Below, piece by piece: positions 21,267 through 28,666 of a DNA stretch of 64,000 nt. The stretch is taken from positions 1-64,000 of the forward strand of contig NZ_BMVU01000020.1 of the NCBI RefSeq assembly GCF_014650875.1. Reading direction: 5' to 3'. The stretch is from Streptomyces minutiscleroticus (GTDB taxonomy: Bacteria; Actinomycetota; Actinomycetes; Streptomycetales; Streptomycetaceae). The translations under genes and the position numbers were made by a program. The first letter of the stretch is position 1, and each line of letters opens with the position of its first letter. The notes under the pieces are model-generated. The model saw only the letters and a program-made list of their open reading frames with translations, made no database searches and was not told the DNA's origin.

Positions 21267-22174
21267 CGCTGCTGCTCCTCCGGGTCCTTCCGGGGTGCGG
21301 CGGCCGTGCCCCGGTCCGGCGCGGCCTCCGCGATCCGTGCGAATTCCTCGACCGTCAGCGCCTCGCCGCGGGCCTGCGGCGACACCCCGGCCGCGACCAG
21401 GGCCGCCTCGGCGGCGGCGGCCGACCCCGCCCAGCCGGCCAGGGCCGCCCGCAGCGTCTTGCGCCGCTGCGCGAAGGCGGCGTCGACCACGGCGAACACC
21501 TCCGCCTTGGAGGCGGTGGTCGCCAGCGGTTCGCTGCGCCGCACCAGGGACACCAGACCGCTGTCGACGTTCGGCGCGGGCCAGAAGACGTTGCGCCCGA
21601 TGGCGCCGGCCCGCTTGACCTCCGCGTACCAGTTGGCCTTGACCGACGGCACGCCGTACACCTTCGAGCTGGGCGCGGCCGCGAGCCGGTCGGCGACCTC
21701 GGCCTGCACCATCACCAGCGTCCGCTCGATGCCCGGGAAGGTGTCGAGCATGTGCAGCAGGACGGGGACGGCCACGTTGTACGGCAGGTTGGCGACCAGC
21801 GCGGTCGGCGCCGGGCCCGGCAGCTCCCGCACCTGCAGGGCGTCGGAGTGGACGAGCGCGAAGCGGTCGGCGCGCTCCGGCATCCGGGCGGCGATCGTCG
21901 CGGGCAGCGCGGCGGCGAGGACGTCGTCGATCTCGACGGCGGTGACCCGGTCGGCGACCTCGAGGAGCGCCAGGGTCAGCGAGCCGAGTCCCGGCCCGAC
22001 CTCGACGACCACGTCGTCGGGGCGCACGCCGGCGGTGCGCACGATGCGGCGGACGGTGTTGGCGTCGATGACGAAGTTCTGGCCGCGCTGCTTCGTGGGG
22101 CGCACGCCGAGGGCGGCGGCGAGCTCGCGCACGTCGGCGGGGCCCAGGAGGGCGTCGGGGATCGGGCTGTTCAC
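21263..22174 (-). CDS. rsmA: 16S rRNA dimethyladenosine transferase
   Basis: KsgA/RsmA methyltransferase that dimethylates two adjacent adenosines near the 3' end of 16S rRNA during small-subunit maturation. The 303-residue product has the entry motif KQRGQNFVID, SAM motif VEVGPGLGSLT and catalytic NLPYNVAVP. The GTG at 22174 lacks a ribosome-binding site but is preceded by TACGCT (22181-22186) with six bases between, so a leaderless transcript from inside the rpf-rsmA junction is likely. Only 16 bases separate it from the Rpf stop, so it can also be read from upstream. Confidence 0.96.
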   Translation of the reverse strand: MNSPIPDALLGPADVRELAAALGVRPTKQRGQNFVIDANTVRRIVRTAGVRPDDVVVEVGPGLGSLTLALLEVADRVTAVEIDDVLAAALPATIAARMPERADRFALVHSDALQVRELPGPAPTALVANLPYNVAVPVLLHMLDTFPGIERTLVMVQAEVADRLAAAPSSKVYGVPSVKANWYAEVKRAGAIGRNVFWPAPNVDSGLVSLVRRSEPLATTASKAEVFAVVDAAFAQRRKTLRAALAGWAGSAAAAEAALVAAGVSPQARGEALTVEEFARIAEAAPDRGTAAAPRKDPEEQQR

Positions 22175-22190
22175 GGACCAAGCGTAAAGG

Positions 22191-23852
22191 TCACCCGTGC
22201 AGCCGGGCGCCGCAGTGCGGCCAGGGGCTCGCCCCCCTGCGGACGTACAGCCGCTTGGCGCGGAAGGTCTGCTCGTCGGCGGAGGCGTCCTGCGGCCGGC
22301 CGCTGCCGCCGAGGTCCTGCCAGGTCCGCGTGTCGAACTGGTAGAGCCCGCCGTACGTGCCCGAGGGGTCCACCGCGTCCGGGCGGCCGCCGGACTCGCA
22401 GCGGGCCAGGCCGTCCCAGTCGAGGCCGTCGGCGCCGGCGACGGAGTCGGGCAGCGGCCGGGTGCCGACCCGCACGCGCTGCGGCTCGGGCTCGCGGACG
22501 GTCTCGGCGCGCAGCCGGCGCGGCTGCTGCCGGACGCCGTTGACCGTGCGCAGGGCGTAGGTGACGCGGCGGGCGCCCGGCCGCCCCGCCCGGTCCACGA
22601 CCTCCGTGCCGCGGAAGAGCGCGGGGTCCTCGGTGCGCACCACGGCGAAGGGGAGCGGCTCCTCACGGACCACCTCGGTGCCGGTGATCCGCAGCACGGT
22701 GACGACCTGCCCGTCGCGCGGGAAGCTCCCCTGCGGGACGGACGTGGCGTCCTCGCCGCGCAGGGTGACGCCGGCCTCCTCCACGGCCTCGCGGACCGTG
22801 GCCGCGTTCGTGCGGATCGTGCGCGCCCGCCCGTCCGCCATGACCGTCACGGTCCGCTCGGTGCGCACGTCGAGCGCCAGCCCCTCGCGGCCGATGCGCC
22901 GCGGGAGCGGCACGGACACGTACGCGCCCTCGGTCCGCACCCCGGACCGCCGCAGCGCCTCCCCGACCGTGCGGGCCGTGGTCCACACCCGGCGGCGGTG
23001 GCCGTCGAGGGTCAGGCGCAGCGGGCGCCCGTACCGTACGGCGATGTCGTCGCCGCTGGTCAGGGCGGTGCCGAGGGCGGGGCTCACGGCGTCGTGCGCA
23101 CCGGTCTCCACCCCCTCCTCGGCCAGCAGCTCGCCGATGTCGTCGGAGAAGGTGTGCAGGGTGCGCGGCTCGCCGTCGACGGTCAGCTCGACCTCCTTGT
23201 CGTCGGCGACGAAGGCGGTGGTGCCGCCCGCGAGGAACACGACGACCAGCGCGCGGGGCAGCAGCCGGCGCACGGCGCCGGGGCGGACGCCGATCCCGCT
23301 CCGGGCGTGGCGGCGGGTGGCCCGGTGGGCTCCGACGCGGCCGCCGGAGACGGGGACGGGGCCGCCGGAGACCGGGGCCGGTTCGCCCGCGGCGGGGAGG
23401 AAGGGATCACCGGCGGCCGGGACCGGCTCACCGGAGGCGGGGAGGAAGGAATCACCGGCGGCCAGGGCCGGTTCGCCCGCGGCGGGGAGGAAGGGATCAC
23501 CGGCGGCCAGGGCCGGTCCGCCGGAGGCGAGGCGAAAGGGATCACCGGCGGCCGGGACCGGCTCACCGGAGGCGAGGAGGAAAGGGTCTCCGGCGGCCGG
23601 GGCCGGTCCGCTCGCGTACGAGGCGGGTGACGCGGGCACGGCGGGCGTCGCGGGCCCGGGCCACGCGCGCACCGGCAGCCCGGCGGGCGGCGGCACCGGC
23701 TCGGCGGGGGCATGCGCCGTGAGAACCGCGTACGCGTCGTCCGCGGACCGGCCGTGGTCCGGGGCGGGCGGCGGCCACGCGGTCCCGGCGGAGCCCCGGC
23801 CGGGACCGCTCCCGTACGGCATGCCGTACGTCTCGTACTGCGCATTGCTCAC
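22191..23852 (-). CDS. Resuscitation-promoting factor (RpfB-like) with N-terminal repeats
   Basis: Cell-surface muralytic enzyme of 553 residues. A long Pro/Ala-rich cytosolic N-terminus carries five 15-residue repeats (86-160, AAGDPFLxASGEPvP type). A single anchor helix LLPRALVVVFLAGGTTAFV (about 197-215) follows, then three DUF348-type repeats beginning KEVELTVDGEPRTLHTFSDD, a G5-like domain, and a C-terminal Rpf lysozyme-like domain (LDWDGLARCESGGRPDAVD, with the catalytic Glu in CESGG). The GTG at 23852 has GGAG upstream. RpfB-type proteins cleave peptidoglycan during spore germination and growth. The N-terminal repeats are not a normal family feature. Confidence 0.92.
   Translation of the reverse strand: MSNAQYETYGMPYGSGPGRGSAGTAWPPPAPDHGRSADDAYAVLTAHAPAEPVPPPAGLPVRAWPGPATPAVPASPASYASGPAPAAGDPFLLASGEPVPAAGDPFRLASGGPALAAGDPFLPAAGEPALAAGDSFLPASGEPVPAAGDPFLPAAGEPAPVSGGPVPVSGGRVGAHRATRRHARSGIGVRPGAVRRLLPRALVVVFLAGGTTAFVADDKEVELTVDGEPRTLHTFSDDIGELLAEEGVETGAHDAVSPALGTALTSGDDIAVRYGRPLRLTLDGHRRRVWTTARTVGEALRRSGVRTEGAYVSVPLPRRIGREGLALDVRTERTVTVMADGRARTIRTNAATVREAVEEAGVTLRGEDATSVPQGSFPRDGQVVTVLRITGTEVVREEPLPFAVVRTEDPALFRGTEVVDRAGRPGARRVTYALRTVNGVRQQPRRLRAETVREPEPQRVRVGTRPLPDSVAGADGLDWDGLARCESGGRPDAVDPSGTYGGLYQFDTRTWQDLGGSGRPQDASADEQTFRAKRLYVRRGASPWPHCGARLHG
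23373..23597 (-). repeat. Five tandem 45-base in-frame repeats in the rpf gene
   Basis: The hexamer ATCACC recurs at 23406, 23451, 23496 and 23541, with a variant at 23586, an exact 45-base period. Each unit encodes 15 residues of the form AAGDPFLPASGEPVP, giving Rpf residues 86-160 on the cytosolic side of the anchor helix. Copies differ at a few positions, so they are not a sequencing duplication. Confidence 0.9.
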
Positions 23853-24019
23853 GACGGCACGCTCCAGGGTCCGGACGGGCCCCCAGAACCTAGCGGAGCG
23901 CCGGTCACTCTCCAAAGCGGCGCGACCACGCAGGGTGACAGGACCGCTCCGGCCGTGCGGGCGGGACGGTCCGGACCGAAGCGGCCGGGGCGGGGCGGAC
24001 GACGGCGCCCGCCACCGGG

Positions 24020-24931
24020 TCAGTACTGGAAGGCGCGGGCGGTGTTGGCGGCGACCGCCGCCGCCAGCGCGTCCTCGTCGATGCCGCGCACGGCCGCCAT
24101 GGCCCGGACCGTGACCGGAACGAGGTACGGCGCGTTGGGCCGTCCGCGGTACGGCGAGGGCGTCAGGAAGGGCGCGTCCGTCTCGACGAGGACCAGTTCC
24201 AGCGGGGCGACGGCGAGGGCGTCGCGCAGGTTCTGGGCGTTCTTGAAGGTCACGTTCCCGGCGAACGACATGAAGTAGCCCTCGCGGGCGCAGATCTCCG
24301 CCATGTCCGCGTCGCCGGAGTAGCAGTGGAAGACGGTGCGCTCGGGGGCGCCCTCCTCCTTCAGGATGCGCAGCACGTCCTCGTGGGCCTCGCGGTCGTG
24401 GATGACCAGCGCCTTGCCGTGCCGCTTGGCGATCTCGATGTGCGCCCGGAACGACCGCTCCTGCGCGTCCTTGCCCTCGGGCCCGGTGCGGAAGTAGTCG
24501 AGTCCGGTCTCGCCGACGCCCTTGACCTGCTCCAGCGCGGCGAGCCGGTCGATCTCGGCGAGCGCCTCGTCCAGTGCCGCGTCCCCGCCGGCCTCGCGGG
24601 CCCCCTGCCGCGACCGCCCTCCCTCAGCCCCTGGGGGCCGGGAGGCGCCCCCAGGGTCGCCGAGCACGATGCGCGGCGCCTCGTTCGGGTGCAGGGCCAC
24701 GGCCGCGTGGACGCAGTCGTGCGCGGCGGCCGTCTCGGCGGCCCAGCGCGAGCCCTTCAGGTCGCAGCCGACCTGCACGACGGTCGTCACGCCCACCGAC
24801 GCGGCCTTGGCGAGCCCCTCCTCGACGGTGCCGGACTGCATGTCGAGGTGGGTGTGCGAGTCGGCGACGGGCACCCGCAGCGGCGCCGGGAGCGGGGGCG
24901 CGTCGTTCTTGCCGGAGGCGTTCGAAGGCAT
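24020..24931 (-). CDS. tatD: TatD-family metal-dependent DNase
   Basis: TIM-barrel metallohydrolase of 303 residues with nuclease activity in characterised TatD proteins. Metal ligands are visible as DSHTHLD near the N-terminus, the Glu of GVGETGLDYFR, IHDRE, FHCYSG and the late VETDAPFLTP. Between ALHPNEAPRIVLGDP and DEALAEIDRLAAL there is an extra Gly/Arg/Pro-rich stretch (SRPPGAEGGRSRQGAREAGG) whose DNA holds a perfect palindrome at 24629-24656, suggesting an in-frame insertion in a surface loop. It heads the leftward run to rpf, rsmA and ispE. Confidence 0.94.
   Translation of the reverse strand: MPSNASGKNDAPPLPAPLRVPVADSHTHLDMQSGTVEEGLAKAASVGVTTVVQVGCDLKGSRWAAETAAAHDCVHAAVALHPNEAPRIVLGDPGGASRPPGAEGGRSRQGAREAGGDAALDEALAEIDRLAALEQVKGVGETGLDYFRTGPEGKDAQERSFRAHIEIAKRHGKALVIHDREAHEDVLRILKEEGAPERTVFHCYSGDADMAEICAREGYFMSFAGNVTFKNAQNLRDALAVAPLELVLVETDAPFLTPSPYRGRPNAPYLVPVTVRAMAAVRGIDEDALAAAVAANTARAFQY
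24629..24656. repeat. Palindromic element inside tatD
   Basis: CCCTGGGGGC (24629-24638) and GCCCCCAGGG (24647-24656) are perfect 10-base inverted repeats around an 8-base loop within the tatD reading frame. They coincide with an atypical Gly/Pro/Arg-rich loop in the protein. Confidence 0.8.
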
Positions 24932-25059
24932 GTCCCGATCCTACGAACTCCCGCAAACCCCCGGCGCCGCGGACCGCCCGGTCCCGCCGCCGGCCGCCCC
25001 GCCGCCCCGCGGCACCACGGGCCGCGGGGTCCGGCGGGACGCCCGGCGCGTGCCGCGGC

Positions 25060-25563
25060 TCAGCCGGCCCTGCGGTGCTGGAAGGGGTGGAGCAGGTCCG
25101 CGAGGTGCCACGGGTGGCGCCGCCCGCCCGTGGGTGCCAGGGCCGCCGCGGGCTCCTCCGCCGCGGGTTCCGGGGCGGCGGCCTCCTGGAGGGCGGGTCC
25201 GCCGGCCGCGGGCGGCGGGCCGGCCGGCCGCCCCTCGGCCGCCGGCTTCCCGGCCGCCGAGTACGCCCGGTGCAGGTGGTCCAGCGCCGAGGACACCTGG
25301 CCGGCCCGCATGATGCGGACGAGGCTGCCGTCGCAGTTCGCGCAGGACGGCCTGGTCAGCGGCGACGGCACCGCCCGGCCGTCCGCCACGTACGTCACCA
25401 CCTCGACGCCGTCGGCGTCGAGGTGGTGCTCTATCGCGTACGACTGCTCCCAGCCGTGCCCGCAGCGCATGCAGGCGAAGGAGTACGACTCGTGGACGAC
25501 CGCTGCGGCGGTGCCGCGCCGGCCGGTCTGCTGCCCGGTGTGCTGCCCTGTGCTCTCGCTCAT
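25060..25563 (-). CDS. Zinc-ribbon protein of unknown function
   Basis: A 167-residue protein. Its N-terminal half contains two CxxC pairs, CMRCGH (about 31-36) and CANCDG (about 73-78), separated by a predicted beta-rich segment, which fits a four-cysteine zinc ribbon. The C-terminal half is low-complexity Ala/Pro/Glu and ends in a basic HPWHLADLLHPFQHRRAG tail. The ATG at 25563 has GAGGAG upstream. It lies between tatD and rsmI, which read the same way, with 128- and 240-base gaps that make independent transcription plausible. No enzymatic motif is seen. Confidence 0.82.
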   Translation of the reverse strand: MSESTGQHTGQQTGRRGTAAAVVHESYSFACMRCGHGWEQSYAIEHHLDADGVEVVTYVADGRAVPSPLTRPSCANCDGSLVRIMRAGQVSSALDHLHRAYSAAGKPAAEGRPAGPPPAAGGPALQEAAAPEPAAEEPAAALAPTGGRRHPWHLADLLHPFQHRRAG

Positions 25564-25803
25564 ACCGGCTCCTCTTGTCCGCTGGACAAGCGCTCGTGCG
25601 GCGGCAGCGGAGGTCCCGTGGGGAGGACCGGGAACGCCCCTGCCGGAAGGCCGGGGACGGAGGTGTCCCCGCTCTCCAGTGGACGCCTCTTCCGTCGCGG
25701 GCGCACCGGGTCTGCCGACTGTTGGAACCGTCTTGGCCGTTCCTTGCCGGACGGCCCGCTCACCCCGCCCCGGCTTTGCCTCCCACCGTAGTCCTTTGCC
25801 CCC

Positions 25804-26661
25804 TCATGGGGCGGTTCGAGCCGCGTTCTTTGCCGCCACGACGGCATCGAACACCTCGCGCTTGGGCAGCCCGGCCTCGGCCGCGACGGCGGCGATCGCC
25901 TCCTTGCGCCGCTCCCCCGCCTCCTCGCGCACCCGCACCCGGCGCACCAGTTCGTCCGCGTCCAGGGCCTCGGGGGCCCGCTCGGGCGCGCCCTCGACGA
26001 CGACGGTGATCTCGCCGCGCACCCCCTCGGCGGCCCACCGCGCCAGCTCCTCCAGCGGGCCGCGCCTGACCTCCTCGTAGGTCTTGGTCAGCTCGCGGCA
26101 GACGGCGGCGCGGCGGCCGGCGCCGAACACCTCGGCCATGGCGGCGAGGGTGTCGTCGAGCCGGTGCGGCGCCTCGAAGTAGACGAGGGTCCGCCGCTCG
26201 CCGGCCACCTCCCGCAGCCGGGAGAGCCGCTCCCCCGCCTTGCGCGGCAGGAAGCCCTCGAAGCAGAACCGGTCCACGGGCAGCCCGGACAGGGCCAGCG
26301 CGGTCAGCACGGCGGACGGCCCGGGCACGGCCGTGACCTTGATCTCCCGCTCCACGGCCGCCGCCACCAGCCGGTAGCCGGGGTCGGACACGGACGGCAT
26401 CCCCGCGTCGGTCACCAGCAGCACCCGGGCGCCGCCCGCCAGCGCCTCGACCAGCTCGGGCGTGCGCGCGGACTCGTTGCCCTCGAAGTACGACACGATC
26501 CGCCCGGCGGGCGTCACGCCGAGGGCCTGCGCGAGTCTGCGCAGTCTGCGGGTGTCCTCCGCGGCGACGACGTCCGCGCTCGCCAGTTCCTGCGCCAGCC
26601 GGGGCGGCGCGTCGGCGACGTCGCCGATGGGAGTACCTGCCAGTACGAGGGTTCCTGTCAC
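25804..26661 (-). CDS. rsmI: 16S rRNA (cytidine 2'-O) methyltransferase
   Basis: RsmI uses SAM to 2'-O-methylate a cytidine near the ribosomal P site. The 285-residue product has the tetrapyrrole-methylase fold signatures LVLAGTPIGDVADAPPR, ADVVAAEDTRRLRRL, VLLVTDAGMPSVSDPGYRLV and TAVPGPSAVLTALALSGLP. The GTG at 26661 gives the family's N-terminus. It is divergent from pmt, with only 62 bases between starts, so the two promoters must nearly overlap. Confidence 0.95.
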   Translation of the reverse strand: MTGTLVLAGTPIGDVADAPPRLAQELASADVVAAEDTRRLRRLAQALGVTPAGRIVSYFEGNESARTPELVEALAGGARVLLVTDAGMPSVSDPGYRLVAAAVEREIKVTAVPGPSAVLTALALSGLPVDRFCFEGFLPRKAGERLSRLREVAGERRTLVYFEAPHRLDDTLAAMAEVFGAGRRAAVCRELTKTYEEVRRGPLEELARWAAEGVRGEITVVVEGAPERAPEALDADELVRRVRVREEAGERRKEAIAAVAAEAGLPKREVFDAVVAAKNAARTAP

Positions 26662-26711
26662 GTTTCCATCCTCGCAGGGGCGGAGCACGGGACTGGCACA
26701 GGTCGGTTCCC

Positions 26712-26717
26712 TACGAT
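26712..26717 (+). promoter_or_regulatory. Leaderless -10 element of pmt
   Basis: TACGAT ends six bases before the pmt GTG at 26724, placing the transcript start at or beside the start codon. No ribosome-binding site precedes the GTG. No clear -35 is seen. Confidence 0.5.
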
Positions 26718-26723
26718 GGCGCG

Positions 26724-28463
26724 GTGACCAGTACCGCGTCCTCCACGGACATCCGGCAGGACCAGGACCTCGACGAGCGGCAGCCGTCGTGGCAGCGGCG
26801 GCTGCGCCGCTTCGGCTACACGGCCCCGCCCAGAAGCGACGTCCGCGAACGCCTGGTGCCCGGCCACACCGCTCCCGGTACGCGCCTGTGGGCGGCGTTC
26901 GGGGTGGCCCCGTCCGCCGCCGGCCGCCTGGTGCGCTGGTCGGCGTGGGGCGGCCCGCTGCTCGTCACGCTGCTGGCGGGACTGACGCGGTTCTGGAACC
27001 TGGGCAGCCCCAAGGCGGTGATATTCGACGAGACGTACTACGCCAAGGACGCCTGGGCGCTGATCCACCGCGGGTTCGAGGTCAACTGGGCCAAGGACGC
27101 CAACGACCTGATCCTGCGGAACAACGGCGACGTCCCGATCCCGACCGACGCCGCGTACGTCGTCCACCCGCCGGTCGGCAAGTACGTCATCGGCCTCGGC
27201 GAGTGGCTGTTCGGGTTCACCCCGTTCGGCTGGCGGTTCATGACCGCGCTGCTCGGCACGGTGTCCGTGCTCATGCTGTGCCGCATCGGCCGCCGGCTGT
27301 TCCGCTCGACGTTCCTGGGGTGCCTGGCGGGCGCGCTGATGGCGGTCGACGGGCTGCACTTCGTGATGAGCCGCACCGCGCTGCTCGACCAGGTGCTGAT
27401 GTTCTTCGTGCTGGCCGCCTTCGGCTGCCTGCTGATCGACCGGGACCGGGCGCGCGCCCGGCTCGCGGCGGCGCTGCCGCCCGACGAGGAGGGGCGCGTC
27501 CGCCCGGACGCGCACGTCGCGCAGACCCTCCGCCTGGGGTGGCGCCCCTGGCGCTGGGCGGCCGGCCTCATGCTGGGCCTGGCGTTCGCCACCAAGTGGA
27601 ACGGCCTGTACATCATGGTCGCGTTCTGCCTGATGACGGTGGTGTGGGACGTCGGCGCGCGGCGCGTCGCGGGCGCCCCGCGGCCGTACGCGGCGGTCCT
27701 GCGCCGCGACGTGCTCCCCGCCTTCGTCTCCACCGTCCCGGTGGCGCTCGCCACCTACCTCGTCTCGTGGACCGGCTGGATCCTCTCCCCCGCCGACGGC
27801 ACCGGCGGCTACTACCGCGACTGGGCCGCGAACGACGGCCGGGGCGGCCACTGGACCTTCCTGCCGGACTGGCTGCGCAGCCTGTGGCACTACGAGAACG
27901 AGGTCTACAAGTTCCACGTCGGCCTCTCCTCGCCGCACACCTACCAGTCCAACCCGTGGAGCTGGATCGTCGACGGCCGCCCGGTCTCGTACTTCTACGA
28001 GTCCCCGCTGCCCGGCAGGGACGGCTGCCCCGCCGACGCCGGCGAGAAGTGCGCCCGCGAGGTCCTGGCGATCGGCACCCCGCTGCTGTGGTGGGCGGCC
28101 GCCTTCGCGCTCCTGTACGTGCTGTGGCGCTGGCTGTTCCGCCGCGACTGGCGCGCGGGCGCGATCGCCTGCGGCGTCGCGGCCGGCTACCTCCCCTGGT
28201 TCATGTACCAGGAGCGGACGATCTTCTTCTTCTACGCGGTCGTCTTCCTGCCGTTCCTGTGCCTGGCGGTGGCCATGATGATCGGCGCGATCCTCGGCCC
28301 GCCCGGCTCCACCGAACGCCGCCGCGTCGCGGGCGCGGCCACCGCGGGCGTCCTGGTCCTCCTGATCACCTGGAACTTCATCTACTTCTGGCCGATCTAC
28401 ACCGGCCAGGCCATCCCGATCGACAGCTGGCGGTCGCGGATGTGGCTGGACACATGGGTGTAG
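26724..28463 (+). CDS. pmt: Dolichyl/polyprenyl-phosphate-mannose protein O-mannosyltransferase
   Basis: Polytopic membrane glycosyltransferase (GT39, 579 residues) that moves mannose from polyprenyl-phosphate-mannose to Ser/Thr of exported proteins on the outer face of the membrane. After a charged N-terminus come about ten hydrophobic helices. The first external loop has the catalytic acidic pair in VIFDETYYAKDAW, and VVHPPVGKYVIGLGEWLFG is a conserved PMT segment. In S. coelicolor the Pmt pathway is needed for phiC31 infection and for lipoprotein glycosylation. GTG start with a leaderless-type promoter; it ends at a strong hairpin. Confidence 0.95.
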   Translation: MTSTASSTDIRQDQDLDERQPSWQRRLRRFGYTAPPRSDVRERLVPGHTAPGTRLWAAFGVAPSAAGRLVRWSAWGGPLLVTLLAGLTRFWNLGSPKAVIFDETYYAKDAWALIHRGFEVNWAKDANDLILRNNGDVPIPTDAAYVVHPPVGKYVIGLGEWLFGFTPFGWRFMTALLGTVSVLMLCRIGRRLFRSTFLGCLAGALMAVDGLHFVMSRTALLDQVLMFFVLAAFGCLLIDRDRARARLAAALPPDEEGRVRPDAHVAQTLRLGWRPWRWAAGLMLGLAFATKWNGLYIMVAFCLMTVVWDVGARRVAGAPRPYAAVLRRDVLPAFVSTVPVALATYLVSWTGWILSPADGTGGYYRDWAANDGRGGHWTFLPDWLRSLWHYENEVYKFHVGLSSPHTYQSNPWSWIVDGRPVSYFYESPLPGRDGCPADAGEKCAREVLAIGTPLLWWAAAFALLYVLWRWLFRRDWRAGAIACGVAAGYLPWFMYQERTIFFFYAVVFLPFLCLAVAMMIGAILGPPGSTERRRVAGAATAGVLVLLITWNFIYFWPIYTGQAIPIDSWRSRMWLDTWV

Positions 28464-28484
28464 CCGAACGGCCCGGTCGGACGC

Positions 28485-28521
28485 ACGGCGACGGCGCGGC
28501 GCGATGCCGCGCCGTCGCCGT
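28485..28521 (+). terminator. Strong terminator of pmt
   Basis: ACGGCGACGGCGCGGC (28485-28500) and its perfect complement at 28506-28521 form a 16-base stem with a 5-base loop, followed by TTCC, 22 bases past the pmt stop. Confidence 0.8.
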
Positions 28522-28608
28522 TTCCGCGGAAGGCGCCGTGGCCTAACGATTCGGGGAACAAGCGCCCCACCGTTCACCCCCTGCACATACAGTGCACTGC
28601 ACAGGTAT

Positions 28609-28630
28609 TTTCTTGAACGCGTTCAAGAAA
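28609..28630. promoter_or_regulatory. 22-base perfect palindrome upstream of the first PBP gene
   Basis: Core TCTTGAACGCGTTCAAGA (28611-28628) plus two matching flanking bases on each side gives a perfect 22-base palindrome ending 36 bases before the PBP ATG. Its size and symmetry suit a TetR- or LacI-type dimer. A smaller repeat TGCAC (28582-28586)/GTGCA (28592-28596) lies just upstream. Confidence 0.65.
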
Positions 28631-28666
28631 GTGCGTCGGCAGGGGGAACGGGGAGGGGAGCGCGGG

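Noticed and set aside
24326..26080. A long plus-strand frame across tatD, the zinc-ribbon gene and the start of rsmI
   Set aside because: It spans two real minus-strand genes and their gap, with no motif and low-complexity Arg/Pro/Ala sequence.
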